Below are positions 35,602 through 48,205 of a stretch of 64,000 nt of DNA, in pieces. Both the position numbers and the translations under genes were made by a program. The DNA comes from Fragum whitleyi. Taxonomy: Eukaryota > Mollusca > Bivalvia > Cardiida > Cardiidae. The stretch is from contig OX411547.1 of the NCBI GenBank assembly GCA_948146395.1, positions 62,811,610 to 62,875,609 on the forward strand. Direction: 5' to 3'. The stretch's first letter is position 1. Every line of letters begins with the position of its first letter. The notes below the pieces were generated by a model. The model saw only the letters and a program-made list of their open reading frames with translations, did no database searches and was not told the DNA's origin.

Positions 35602-36952
35602 TTCTTTCGATTATGTGAAATTGGATCGGATTGTGCCTAATAATTAAATAGATATTTAAAACAAACGTTAAGATACAAACTCGCCTTCGTATAGATGAGC
35701 GTAAGACAACAGTAAACAACGATAGTCCCGAGACTCTACATGCAGTGATTATACATGTAATAAGAAACAAAATCTAGAAAACTGAAATGCAACACCCTTA
35801 AATAATTAACGGAGTTAAATCGACAAAGTTTGATTTCATCAAATTCCCAAAGGCGCAATATTCGATGGAATGTGTATTTAAAAACTTTAGATACAAAATC
35901 GGCAATAAATCGGCGTAACAGTTGCAGTGATATTCTCAACCAAAAGGATTCCCTTCTAATTTTATCTTTGCAAATTTTCCCTGAATGAAGAGGGTGTCAT
36001 TTCCCCTCTTTTGGATCTGTTATACGTCCAGAAGTTCTGATTAACGGCACTTAAGTTGAAAGAGTATCCTAAGCCAATCAATCTAACAAAACAATTGAAT
36101 AAGAGTTAGTTTGATATATTGTCTATTAATCTTTGTTAACATTCTATTTCTATGGGGACTAGCTCGAATTAAGTGTCTTCTCTTTCACATTCGTTAGATA
36201 AAATAATGTCTACATTATATATATCAAAGAATTTTGTCCGGAAATCGTTACATAGCGATTTTTCTTCGAGGTTCTTATTAATGCTAATGTACAAATATAC
36301 AGACTTGACTTTACATTTTAGTTGGTACTTACTAGCATATACTGATGTCAAGAGAAAAGTAACAGTGAAGATATGCCATTTATTTTACGGTATTTACATC
36401 GAGAACAATATAGGCTTCTTTAAATTAAAGTACCCTGACACGTGGCAAAATGTCGAAGCATTACGAGTACCTTCTAAACATTGTTTTTGCGAAACCAAAT
36501 TGTACAAATGTCTTCACCATTCGATAAGCCAGTGGTTCGTACCAAGAGTTTTGAAATATTCTGACTTGTTTTGTTGAAAATGCAAAATATCTTTTTTCGT
36601 CATCGTGTTTTTTCTATTCTTGAAAAATTAAAAGGGCCAGTCTCGATTTTTTTCATTAAAAAGCGAACTGGGAATCGTGAAATTAATGCATCTTGTAAAC
36701 GTTAACTCTGGATAATCACGTAGATTTGGTCAAGGTGTAGTGGTACGATAAAACAATTTAATCAGCAATGATCATTTATGTAATCGTTTGTGCTAACATG
36801 TCTTTTAATTTACGCATCCACAGAGCTTATGGGCCGTCTAGAAAGGGTAATATTGTGAGAAATCGCCTGGTCTATTTAATTGTCAACTAGATCGAGATGT
36901 AGTTACTATTAACTTTACCCTCAATTCAAATCGAAAACGTTCTAGAAAAATA

Positions 36953-36999
36953 TTGTACCCTGCTAGGTATGCATTCTAGTATACGAAGCGGGGTACAAT
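36953..36999. repeat. Short hairpin
   Basis: ATTGTACCCTGCT pairs with AGCGGGGTACAAT (one G-T type mismatch) around a 21-base centre. Confidence 0.6.
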
Positions 37000-37740
37000 T
37001 TTGCAACGTGCCATACGTTTAGCCTACTGAACGTATGGGCTGGTGATTTTGATAGTTTTCCTCACATACAACATATCCATTTCCACAGCACACGGAAAAG
37101 AGCAGATTATATAGATGTTAACAGGGAGAAATTAACGTCCTTTTGTACTTATTGTTCTACGTGTCGAGCTTTAGTGAGATTATTAATCATGGAATGCTGG
37201 ATTACTCGACCCTAATTCTGTCCGAATAGGATTAACCCAAAGTACAAACCTGACCATTCTTAATAACACATTCAAACATTGTTATTCGGGCAATTTTCGT
37301 GCTCATTTATTTTTGGGACGGACAGATATTTTGACGAGTTTTTGTTTTTGCTTGAGACTTAAATTTGTCTCAAAACTTCAAAACTTTGCATTTTAAGAAT
37401 CTAAAATTCACGTTATTAATCAAATGCGATATCATAAACATTATTTTCGTCTACAAAACCTAATTTACTTTAATCAAAACTTATTAACGTTACTAAGCAA
37501 AAGTATTCTATTTATTTGTGCATTTGTACCATATCCTTTTTACAGTCTTCGTTGATCTCGGAAGCGTTATATCTTATCCCTTCTGCAATATTGTGTTTAA
37601 ATGAATAAAAACCCGAAATTCGTAAACAGGATTAATTTAGAAGAAAAAAATATGTTTTAAAACAAATAAAAGCTTTTCATAAGAAGTTGTTCCTTTGGTG
37701 GGCAAGAGAAACTGCAAAGTCTAAATTTACGTAAGCGTGA

Positions 37741-38121
37741 TAGTTACATCGTGAAATTGACATTCACCTCAATCAAAACCCTTATAAATCGCTCACTCAC
37801 CGCTCCATTCATTCATTCCAGACACGCACTGAAACCATTCAAAACGCTTAAAACCCTTTCAAAAATGTAGAATCAAAAACGTCATTCAAATTTGGATAGA
37901 GGAAAAAATCGCGATTTCACGGACATAGTTCAAATTGTAAGCGTCTTTTACGTTCTTGTAGAAATATGCAGCTTTCTAAAAAAAACTTGTATGTATATTT
38001 TATTAAAGGGAGGTGATCAATATCGCTAACACTCAAAACACGTTCCACACGCTCATTCAATCTCATTCCTAAATCACTCTCAAATCATTCAACTTGTCAA
38101 TTTCACTATATTATTAACTGT
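37741..38121 (-). mobile_element. Family M MITE, copy A
   Basis: TAGTTACATCGTGAAATTGA at one end and TCAATTTCACTATATTATTA-ACTGTA at the other, forming TIRs of about 25 bp. The body has CGCTCACTCACCGCTCC, ATTCATTCCAGACACGC and GGGAGGTGATCAATATCGC. A SINE begins four bases away in the same relative orientation as at copy D. Confidence 0.75.
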
Positions 38122-38125
38122 ATAT

Positions 38126-38386
38126 GGGTTTTTACCTCGCTTTCAATCTTACAGTTATATCTCGGCGACTGAAGCAAGTTTCAATGAATTCCTGGTGATT
38201 CTCATACCAGTACACTCATCACATCTTTTCCTATCATCCAGCTGCTATCCCACATAGGTCTACGATTATCGACCAGTTTGTGGGAGACAAATAGTCGGAA
38301 AGGATGAGTGCCGCCGTCGGGGATCAAACCCGTGACATCTAGATTGACAGTCCGACGCGCAACCTACTGCCCTATGACGGCGGCAC
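38126..38386 (-). mobile_element. tRNA-derived SINE, full-length copy
   Basis: On the minus strand the tRNA-like head (38386-38311) reads GTGCCGCCGTCATAGGGCAG and includes box B GGTTTGATCCC. The body contains GTCGGAAAGGATG complement, TAGGTCTACGATTATCGACC and GAATTCCTGGTGATTC, and the 3' end is the GCGAGGTAAAAACCC-type sequence. Transcription by RNA polymerase III from internal A and B boxes is expected for the family. Confidence 0.8.
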
Positions 38387-39060
38387 AGGGATTTCGAAAA
38401 AAAATCAATATCTTTTATCTACATACCGTTTATTTTCGTCTTCGTACTAATCAAGAAACTGTGACGAGTAAACACGTCTCTTTTTGAGTTTAAAACATGT
38501 ATGACACAGCTAGAGCTTGACTTTTTTAAATTCGTTTTCCAGCTTCGGTCCGACTGATCTTGGTATATTTCTGTTATGGTAAAAATGATCTTACTTTTAA
38601 AGAAAATTAACAATTTTCTTGTAAATGAAAAAAGTAAACAGCTTAATTAGTAAATTATAAATGTTAATTTATCCTCAAGGGCCACTGAATTTTATCAATT
38701 TTATTAACCAGTTTCCAGATCACAAAACTATGTTTGTCCTACGGTCCAGTTAACACATTTTGTATTATAGCCGGAATATGGTCCTCCGGTTATAAAGCTT
38801 GATTTTCAGTTACAAAGACCACACGATATTTTTTAGCTGGCAAATGGCTTGGAGTTTTTTTCTGTCTCGTGTGTTCAGTTTCGTTTATACAAAACACGGC
38901 ATGATAATTTGATTCTTCCGTTTCGCGATACCGTCAACTGGAATTCCGATACAATGATACATGTATATAGGGGGATTATTGTTTCTGTGTATAATTGGTT
39001 TTGATTTTGGTTTTCAGTGAAAATAAAGCTTTTGTTCCTTACAAAAGCGAAAAATTATAT

Positions 39061-40092
39061 ACATTTCAAAAAAGTTCTTTGACACTGATTAAACATACGA
39101 TTTTTCTGAGCTCATGTAAAAGTTTCGATAAATTTTGATTTATTTGTAAACAGTAATTAGGATGTAAGAATATCACATGTAATTGCGATAAATTACTTGA
39201 CAACGTTTCTCGATGGAAACGTCAACGTCAAATAACGTAAAATCTGAATACTCATTCAGCACGTGCAATTCCAGATTAACTGAAAAGTCATAATAGCTCT
39301 CCATTGTGTTGTGGATGAAATGCCATTGCTTGATTGCTTTTGAAATTTAATGTCAATGCACACATCTGTAATGAAAACATGCCAAGCGAACGGTGGAACA
39401 ACGTCATAAAGCTTTTGGTCGCCACAAAGTAGGCTCTATAAGACAAGCCATTGCAAGCAATTCTTTATCGGTTATCTATCCTTTTTTATGTTACGCACAA
39501 CGTGAGCCCACGCAGAATTCGATTACTCATCAATAAAATCGCTATTTACACGTAGTAAAAGAACCACCGACGCAATTCTCTGTGTAAAACATAGTTTTGA
39601 TTTGTAGGGAGTTTGTGAGATATATGTTTAATGACGTAATCGAAGATCGTTATTTCACAATGATGAGATGTCAACAACGCCCATAAAAGTGAAGATAGAA
39701 ATGCAGGATGACTGCAATCGATGGCATTCTTCTCGCTGATTATATACTGTAGAGAAATTAACTTGCCATCAAATGGCACTGTAGATATGTTTATGACCAC
39801 GTTTGAGGCCAAAACCAATGGCTTAATAACCTCATTTTAAGGACATTTCGTCTCAAACATTTATGTTGCTTGTAATGTCTCCTCGAAAATTTAGTCCTTG
39901 CTATTTCGCCTCTATTTCCAACATTTGTTTTTTTAGCCCTTTGGTACAGTACTCTTGCGAATATTAGAACTTGAGCAAATAAATAAACTATATAATCGAT
40001 GTGAGCTCTGGTTATTCCTTCGCATCGCATTCCTTGAAAATTGTAATAATTTAAGCTTTCTACGAAAAGATGATGTCACCTTCCTTCAACCT
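39061..40092. other. No recognised gene
   Basis: Several short overlapping minus-strand frames (39546-40030) resemble no family I know and lack supporting splice or codon evidence. Confidence 0.4.
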
Positions 40093-40517
40093 ACAGTTAA
40101 CAACATCGTAAAATTGACAAGGACATTGATTTTGGTATGATTTAGGAATGAACTTGAATGAGTGAGTTTAGAGTGAATTTAATGGGGGGAGGGGGGAATC
40201 CAATGTCAAAATGAGCGATTTTGATTACCTCCCTTAAATAAAATATGCATACAAGATCTTTAGATAGCTTCGTTTTTCTTCAAGGGATTAGGGACATTGA
40301 TTTTTTTGCTTGCCAACTTGAATTATATCGCTTCAAACGGGTTTTTTTCTACCAAATTTTATTTTGAATGACGTTTTCGATTCTGTATTTTGCAATGGTT
40401 TGGACCGTTTTTAAATGGCTTGAGTGAGTGTTTGGAATGAATTAATGTAGCGCTGAGTGAGCGATTTAGAATTGTTTTGGTTGTGTTGAATGTCAATTTC
40501 ACGATTTGACTGACTGT
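40093..40517 (+). mobile_element. Family M MITE, copy B
   Basis: ACAGTTAACAACATCGTAAA at the start and GTCAATTTCACGATTTGACT-GACTGT at the end. Body: GAATGAGTGAG, an inner palindrome around GGGGGGAATCC...GATTACCTCCC, AAATATGCATACAAGATC and GCGCTGAGTGAGCGATTTAG. 425 bp, non-coding. Confidence 0.8.
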
Positions 40518-42139
40518 AAAACATGCAGTGATGATCACAAAATTATCAAAATCAAAATACAGCCAATCTAAAGTTTATGAACAGAAAAAAACATATATTC
40601 TTGTCATTTCAAGTAACTTCCATGAAGTTTTGAAAAGGGGTTCGCATTCACAAATATCTGCCTGGAATCGAATTTCATATTAAATAGATTTTATTACATC
40701 ATACTGTCACCGTTATATATGTTTATCCGTAATGGTCTTTCAAATAAAGATTGTTAGTTCAGAGAGAGCGAATATCTTTTTAACGCATTTTTAAACAAGA
40801 CTTTGTGCATCAACCCTAGGTGTGAAAAATTCGTTCAATGTCCGCCATGAATCCATTTAAACTTTACATGGATACATGTTATTAATCACACCGTTATAGC
40901 TGAATTCTTTCATCCAAGCCAAATGCTTTCACTTCTACTTAGGCATAACCTATAAACGGTTAGTTAGCCCATTGTAGGAAGGCAGATGACACTTAAAACA
41001 ATTATCTTTGTCCAATTCTGATGGGTGGTCAAGTCAGGGTAGGAACTTACGACCTAAGAATTAAGAGCCCAATGCGTTTCCAATTGAACTAACCTTACAT
41101 ATACAACATGGCCGTTACTTTTCGACGCTTTATTGTCTACTTCAATAACTTCTAGCATTGAAAACTTCTACATAAACATCTAAACTTACGGAAGTGAAGA
41201 TGATTTTCAGATACAAATGTTAAGAAGTATTTTATTTGTTCATGTGTGCATTAATCGAGGAAACTCGAGTCCTGAAACTTACGAGTACCCGAAAAAGACA
41301 CATTTTGGCAGAGAAAAAAATATACACGTAAGAATAATGTACGTTTAGACCTCTCCAACAGGTCTCCTCAGGCGGTGATGAGTACATAAATTTCCCCTCG
41401 ACGTTTTCATTCATTTCGTTTTTCATTATTATCATATTTGTATGTTTTCATAAAGTTTAAAACTGTATTTTTGGGTGTTTTTTTTTTGTTGTTGTTTACT
41501 TTTTTAATTGGTTTAGTAGTTCTTTACCCTATTTTTTGTTTTAGTATTATTGATATAACAGGATTTTTTTTGCGTTTCTACGGTTTTGTGATTTTTTTAG
41601 TAAACGTAATTTCATTTTAAACATTTTATGTAAAAAAGTGTTTTGCCCCACTTCCTTTTCACATCGGCTTAATTTGTTATTTTCTGTCAATCGTCGAAAA
41701 CCAGCGCAATTCGACGATGTCCAGACGCATCGAAATCACATAAAACCTGATCGACGTCGCTGTGGTGATTGAGATGAATTTGCATTAATGCCAGTCCAGT
41801 CAGCCGGTCATGGTTTTGAGGCGACGAGGACTAATAAAAGATCGTTATGCAGAGGCTGTAGAGATTGGTTTTGTCATGAGGATCCTGAATATAATATGAA
41901 TATTTGGATAAATATGACGGGTTTCGCCAACAGCCTCCACCAAGCCTTGTATGCGTAAATTCTGGGCAACTCTCTTCAAGACTTCAAGTTCAGTATTTAT
42001 TATCTAGCAATCTATAAACGGTGAATACTCCTGCTTGATATCAGCCCTCATTTCGGGCAAAAATTGCAGAAGAATTGTTTGTAGTCTGGGCGTTGAGAGA
42101 CATTGTCTGCCATACAATTAGGATAAAAGATGGTCAATG
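40518..42139. other. No recognised feature
   Basis: AT-rich, T-runs near 41480 and 41565. Nothing supported. Confidence 0.4.
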
Positions 42140-43640
42140 AATAGCACAAACATGTTTAACCTCCAATATGCCTTTGGAGAACCGCAGCTATATTGTTCCT
42201 ATGCTGCTGTCTTGCAGCAACTGGAGGCCGACAAAATTTATGGCATGCTCGGTTGCCAAAGCGACAGTTTTTCTCAAGAGGCCACTAAGGTAACCAATGT
42301 CATTGCGTCTGTCCGACAACAATCCATGTAGAACCTTAGCATTATGCGCTGCTTCACCAAGTCAAATGGTTGAATGTATATAAAAGGATCGCTAGCCCAA
42401 CACAAAGCAACAATAAAGTCAAAGGAAAGAAAAGCTTTTTGAAGGCTTTAGGCTGTTGACATGGTTATGGTGTCATGGCAACTTGAAAGTCGGTAAGTGA
42501 TTCTAGAATAGGCCTGAAGCGAGTATAGAAAGCAGTGCTATGACCAACGTGTCGGGCAGAATTTTTAAGGTTTCTCCATCATCATTATGTGAGCAAAACT
42601 CCGAGACATTTCGAAGAACTTGTAATAAAAAATAATACATGTACATTTACAAAAACGGTAAACATGGATTTTACAAACGGTACCCCACAAGCATGACATA
42701 TTGCTAATTTAAAACGGTGAATATACTTTGCATATTGAAATTCTGCAGAAAATCTTGCCTGTACTCCACGGGAACAGGCGGACATGTTCCCAGCACCGTC
42801 GTAACCTTGACAAACAATGCAGTTCGGGTTCAAAGTGTGTTTTTATATTTCATTTACAGCAACTGGTGTAACTTTTCACTCTTCGTTTCTGTTGTCTGCA
42901 CAAATGAAAGAAAAGTATCGTGGAGTATATGTTCTCCGGAACTATGACGAAACGAAAACAAAGGGCAAACTGATCTGTATTGCTAACATCCGAAAGTTTA
43001 TCTGCAAGGATAGAATAATAATTTGTCTCTTGGCAACGTTTAACGATAAAGTCTGAAATCTGGTTGCCGCATAAACGTATAAAGTCATTTAGCATAGATT
43101 GACATAAGTACTGTGCGTATTTTAGAGAAAATGCAAGATGGTCTTCAAAAGCAGTCTACTTCTGCGTGATAATTTAGTAAAGCTCTGAAGTTGCTTTTCT
43201 CTTCTATGTTTTGTTTTCCAAGGTGCAAAGAGAACGTCATTAAGTGAAGGACTATACCTTGAAAACGGATACTTTGCAGTATCAAAAATCAGGTCAGGTA
43301 CACGCCTAGCTGCACCGCCTTTGCCATTAGACCTTTTCAACTTTAGCCAACTCCAGGGCTGAAACCTTGAGTTAAAGTTGACATTTTCTTTGAATCAGAC
43401 ATTCGGTGTCTTTTTGTTACATCAGTGGTTCCAATGTCAAGAAACCGATCACCATACGAGCAACCTGGCGAGTTCCCATCGCTCTCGTAGTCATCCGTGT
43501 TACATTCTTTAAAGGAAAGCGTGGTCTTCAAGAGAAGAGTTTGTATTGTCACCCGAAAATGACTGATAATTAATAACAGGAACCGGAGACGAAGATAAAT
43601 TCTCATTGCGATCTGTGGAAGAATCCAACAAAACACTAAA
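42140..43640 (-). pseudogene. Decayed hAT / ZMYM1-like transposase
   Basis: Minus-strand fragments in shifting frames line up in the order of a DUF4371-type hAT-derived protein. Near 43340-43122 there is PFSRYSPSLNDVLFAPWKTK. At 43095-42850 there is ISDFIVKRCQETNYYSILAD, then KLSDVSNTDQF (the ADxxxDVSN catalytic-type segment). At 42833-42585 there is CIVCQGYDGAGNMS, then ICHACGVPFVKSM. Near 42370-42180 a degraded C-terminal part contains AAHNAKVLHGLLSDRRND. Coordinate differences between fragments are not multiples of three, so at least three frameshifts exist. No hAT terminal repeats were identified. The family assignment rests on the QGYDGAGNMS and DVSN motifs. Confidence 0.65.
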
Positions 43641-44310
43641 AAATGAGTTTTGTCAGGGAAGAGGTCGAGTCTTTTTGTTTCTCATTTTGTATTATTTTTT
43701 ATGGTGATATGTTGGGATATAATCTATAGCTAGTTTAACGCGTGGTAATTATATTCAATAAAAAGTAAATAGTCATACAGAGGTCTATGTGAATGAAACT
43801 TTACTGTTTCATAGCAGTGACGGCATTGGCTGGTGTCAAAAGTTACCTAGGTAATTGATTAAATTTGTTTGTTACTATCCTTGTGGGGCCTACACTTCAG
43901 TTAACGTAATTTTACTGTATATTTTCATGTTATTAGCTTTTCTAACGAAATGGAACTGTAGATCTATACAATCCTAGATCTTGGAATATTTCATTTTTAA
44001 AACGTCAAATTACCCAAAAAGTTTTACGCGAAAACTGCGTTATTGGCGCTAAACCCTTGGAATACCTGTCAAACTAAAGGAAATCGTCTTGTACTATTTA
44101 TTCACAACAATCATTTATGGTTAATCTTGGACCAAATTTGGTGCCTTGTAAGATATTTTGAGGGGTTTTCCAAAATGGTCACAAAATACGAATTGTCTTT
44201 TGTATACGTGTTTAGAACAATGGGGTCGAGGATTAAGCTATTTTTCATACAAGTCATTTAAATCAGCCCATGATTCGAGTTGGCTGTCTTGGACTCTTAA
44301 GCGTTGGTTA

Positions 44311-44741
44311 AGTTAGCAATATCGGAAATTGACAAGGCGAATGACTTTGAATGATTTAAGAATAAAATTGAATGAGTTTCTGGTGCGAGTTGTTAGTGAA
44401 ATTAATGGGAGGTAACCCATTGTGGCACATTTTGCTAGGATGAATAAAATTAGCGATATTGATTACCTCCCTTTAATAACATATGCATGCAATATCTTTA
44501 GATAGCTAAATATTTTTTTCAAGAACCTTATAGACGCCTTAAATTTGATTAAAGTCAGTGAAATCGCGTTTTTTCTCTATTCAAATTTATTTTGAATGAC
44601 GATTTTGATTCTATATTTTTCATGGGTTTGAGGGTTTTTGAATGGTTTGAGTGAGTGGTTGGAATGAGTGAATGGAGCGCTCCATGGCGATTAAGAATGG
44701 TTTTGATTGAGGTGAATGTCAATTTCACGATGTATCTAATT
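44311..44741 (+). mobile_element. Family M MITE, copy C
   Basis: AGTTAGCAATATCGGAAATTGAC to GTCAATTTCACGATGTATCTAA. Central palindrome GGGAGGTAACCC...GATATTGATTACCTCCC; then ATATGCATGCAATATC and GAGTGAGTGGTTGGAATGAG. A further end fragment is at 44808-44886 (GTCGATTTCACGATGTACGTA). Confidence 0.75.
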
Positions 44742-45798
44742 CAACGGATACAGGGATCATTTAAACATTAGCTCGTAGATATTGCCTTCCTATAGTAGTT
44801 TTAAATGCTCGCTCACCACACATCTTCATTTACATTCAGAATTGATACCAGAATCACTCACTTTGTCGATTTCACGATGTACGTAACATTACTTTCCATA
44901 TTGTAGTTTATACAGCCTTAAGAGACTGGCTGGTTCCAACGCTTAGCATCGTTCAATGGCAGGTTCAACTACGCATCAGATGCATATTCTAACCGACATA
45001 TAGCTATGTTGCTGGAATGTCTACGGTTAAGCATCAGATATCGGAAGAAAGCGACTTCAATTACGTGTAGTATTTGCTTGCATTAGTAAATCTGACTCTT
45101 CACACTTTCTTCTTAGGTTAATAATATTGACCTAAATGCATATCAACAGTTTAGTGCTTACCTCTTTGGAGAAATTACATATCTGCATGTCTTTATTTGT
45201 CCTTATGTCAATTTTCATATAGAAATTAAGAAAATGGTCAATATCACTTTTAAATCAAAAGCATTCAATCCACATCTGAACCAATCATTAAAGTCACGTT
45301 GATAAAACAACGTGCTTGTTATCTATCAGTGGTTAAAAGTATGGTTTCTGAATTCCATCCAAATATCATATAGTCAGAAAAAACAATTATTGCGACTTGT
45401 GTCTGACACAAAAAATATTTTCTCGATATTTATAGAAGCAGGTGTGGATGGCTGACACTTCTAAAAGAATTTCAGACGACAAAGAAGCTACAAAAGTGTA
45501 AACAATATTTCAACGTTCAAACTGAATCATAAAACATCTCTGTTTCTTCTAGAGAAGCAGTTTGACAAGCCTTTGAAGCAAGTCGTTAACCCCGATCCCA
45601 TGGAAGCCGATTTCAAAAATGAATAAATAAAACAAAAAAAAAAAATAATAATAATGAAAAATAAATAAATCCAAGTGCCTCGGCAGAGCAGGTTTCGATT
45701 TACTACGAACTTGAAAAGTATTTCTCCGACCATCCTAGAATATTGTGTTTTTCTTGACATCATCGGTGCGTTCCAGGCTTACTGAAATCTGACTGAAA

Positions 45799-46053
45799 AC
45801 AAGAGGACAGTGATGGTCCAAGATCGCTCACCTGAGTCTCTTTGACCCCTAGGACACCACGTCAATGAAATAGGCAGATGTAAACTAGGAGATAATTTCT
45901 AAATAAGATCCATACCATGGAATATTTTCAGCAAAGAGTCAAAAGGATAAGATTGGCCGACCGGTTTAGGAGGAGAAGTCGTTTAAATAAATAGTGGGCG
46001 ACGTACGACTGACATTGGACGATTTTAATAGCTGACCTTGAACACCTCGTGTT
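45799..46053 (+). repeat. Short AACAAGAGG module
   Basis: AACAAGAGGACAGTGATGG ... GCTCACCTGAGTCTC at the head, and GACTGACATTGGACG ... GAACACCTCGTGTTC at the tail. A compact version of the module at 10679. Confidence 0.6.
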
Positions 46054-47204
46054 CAGATGCGCTTAAAAGTACGAAGCGATTAAACGGAGTTTAACCTACG
46101 CAGTCGGATTTTATCAAATTTCTACAGGATCAGTAAACAAGTTTCGGGTTTCCATGTGTTTTCAAAATGTTAAGATATTACTCGCAACAATTCATTGTGA
46201 ATTAATTGCAGTGATATTCTCAACAAAAGAAGAATCTCTTCTGATTTCGATTTCGCAATTTTTCTCTAGATAAAGTCAATATGATGTAATATATATTCTA
46301 TTGGATCTTTTACACGTCCAGAAGTTCTGATTAACGGCACTTTAGTTGAAAGAGTATCCTAAGCCAATCAAATTAACAAAACAATTGAATAAGAGTTAGT
46401 TTGATATATTGTCTATTAATCTTGGTTAACATCCTATTTTACATTCGTCAGATTGAAAATGTCTGTGTAAAGTACGTTGATATATTATCATAGTATTTAT
46501 TACGAAAATCATTTAATTGCGATTCTTCTTCGAGGTTCTAATTAATACTATATCAAAATATACAGACTATACTATATTCATTGAAGCTAGTAATATATAC
46601 TGACGCCAGGAAATAAAACCGCCGCAGTTAAAGTATTCCATTTTTGTAACGTATTTTCATCGAGAAAATGTAGTCTACCTTTCATTAAATCATTTGACAC
46701 GTGTCTAAATGAAGACGAGGTAATAGAAAAACGAGTACCTTCTACGCTTTGTTTCTTCAAAATTATGCTTGTGTCTTGAGCATTCGATATGCCTTTGGTT
46801 CACACCATGAGTTTTGAAAAATTCTCACTTGTTTTGTTGCATAAGCAAAATATTGTTTATTGTCATCATTTTTTCTATTCTTGAAAAAGGGGCAATCTCA
46901 GAAATCATTTTTTCATTAAAAAAAGCGAAGTCTGAGAATCGTAAAATCAATGCGTCTCGCAAACATTAGCACGGGATAACCACATTTCTTTGTTCAAGGT
47001 GGGTAGCTTGAGACAATTTATGAAAAAAAAATCATCAGACATCATCATTGATATAACTGTTTGTTATAACAAATCCTTTAATTAACGCATTCACAAGGCT
47101 CATGAACAATCAATAAAGAGTAATTTTGTGAGATATTGCCTCGGATATCTTGTTGTTAACTAGATCAGGTAAGCGTGGTACACTTTAAAAGATACTGAAG
47201 TTGA

Positions 47205-47479
47205 GCCGCCGTCAAAGCACAGTTGTTAGCGCTCGGACTGTCAATATAAAGGTCCCGGGTTCGATTCCCGACGGCGGCACTCATTCTTTCCGACTATTTG
47301 TGTCTGACGAATGGGTTGATAATCGTAACCTTATGTGAGACAGCAGCTGGAGGCTAGGAAAGGATGTGGTGGTTGTACTGGTGAGAGAAACACCAGGAAT
47401 CCATTGTTAGGTGCCCTAGCCGCCGCGACATAACTGAAAAAAATGTTGAAAGCGGCGTTAAACTCCATTCAATCAATAA
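47205..47479 (+). mobile_element. tRNA-derived SINE, full-length copy
   Basis: Head GCCGCCGTCAAAGCACAGTT with a degenerate A box, and B box GGTTCGATTCC at 47258-47268. The acceptor-like stem GCCGCCGTC/GACGGCGGC closes the tRNA-like fold. Body CTTTCCGACTATTTGTG, ATAATCGTAACC, GGAGGCTAGGAAAGG, ACCAGGAATCCATTGTTAGG and the end GCGGCGTTAAACTCC ... CAATCAATAAA. It directly abuts MITE copy D. Confidence 0.85.
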
Positions 47480-47922
47480 AATATAGTGAAATTAACAAAG
47501 TGGACGATTTTTAAATGATTTCGGAATGATGTTGAATGAGTGAGAGGAGCGAGTTCCGAGTGAAATTTAAGGGAGGTAATCCAATTATCCAATTTTGCTA
47601 ATTTTATTCAGGATGAACAAAATTAGCGATATGCATTAACCCCCCCCCTTTAATAAAATATGCATAAAAAAATCCATAAATAGCTTCCAATTTCTACAAG
47701 AATATATCAGCCGCTTAGAATTTCAATTATGTCAGTTAAATCGCGATTTGGATCTTGCTTAATTCATACCAAGGAGGTTGTTGATCTTATTTTTTTTTAG
47801 TAATTTTGAGCGTTTTATAATGGTTTGAGTGAGTGTTTGGAATGAATGAATGGAGCGCTGAGTGATCGATTTAAAATGGTTTTGATTGAGATAGATGTCA
47901 ATTTCAAGATGTAACTAACTGT
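47480..47922 (+). mobile_element. Family M MITE, copy D
   Basis: Starts ATATAGTGAAATTAAC right after the SINE, its outermost TIR bases apparently lost or overlapped. Ends GTCAATTTCAAGATGTAACT-AACTGT. Body GAATGAGTGAG, GGGAGGTAATCC ... AATTAGCGATA and GCGCTGAGTGATCG. Confidence 0.75.
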
Positions 47923-48205
47923 AGTCCGCTGTAATGCAAATTTTACAACAAAGTCCGTAAGGAAAGAGCGTTATTAGGCCAAACCTACATATGCAATAAT
48001 CGTGTTTCAATGAGAAATATACTTGATGCTTTGATCACCATTCAATGTTTCAATGTGGTCAACCTGGTTTCTGTATCAAGAAAAGGGGGAAACATCTTTG
48101 ACGCTGGACAATTAATCTACTATCGTCTCAAAAACAGTTCTTGCGTGATCTGGACTGCAATGAATTTGTTTTCAATATGAAGAAGGAATTTTAGCACGAA
48201 TTGTG

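Larger units (their letters stand above)
35810..39060. repeat. Segmental duplication, copy 1
   Basis: Collinear with 46085-50392: GTCCAGAAGTTCTGATTAAC at 36029 and 46317, CACATACAACATATCC at 37063 and 48853, TATACAAAACACGGCATGAT at 38886 and 50212, GTGAAAATAAAGCTTTTGTTCC at 39018 and 50353. Same orientation, about 10-12 kb apart. Similarity is uneven, from strongly diverged to a block of 82 identical bases (37128-37209). The copies differ by MITE and SINE insertions. Confidence 0.85.

Noticed and set aside
36173..36577. 134-codon plus-strand open frame in duplication copy 1
   Set aside because: The matching region at 46440-46840 does not preserve the frame, so selection for protein is not supported.
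39546..40030. Overlapping minus-strand open frames
   Set aside because: Short, no family motifs, no splice-site or codon support; likely chance.
41438..41620. Phe-rich 60-codon plus-strand frame looking like a membrane peptide
   Set aside because: Produced by T-rich low-complexity DNA.
47205..47279. tRNA gene-like sequence with A and B boxes
   Set aside because: It is the head of a SINE repeated at 38311-38386 and 56288-56362 with a shared non-tRNA body; no sensible isolated tRNA gene.
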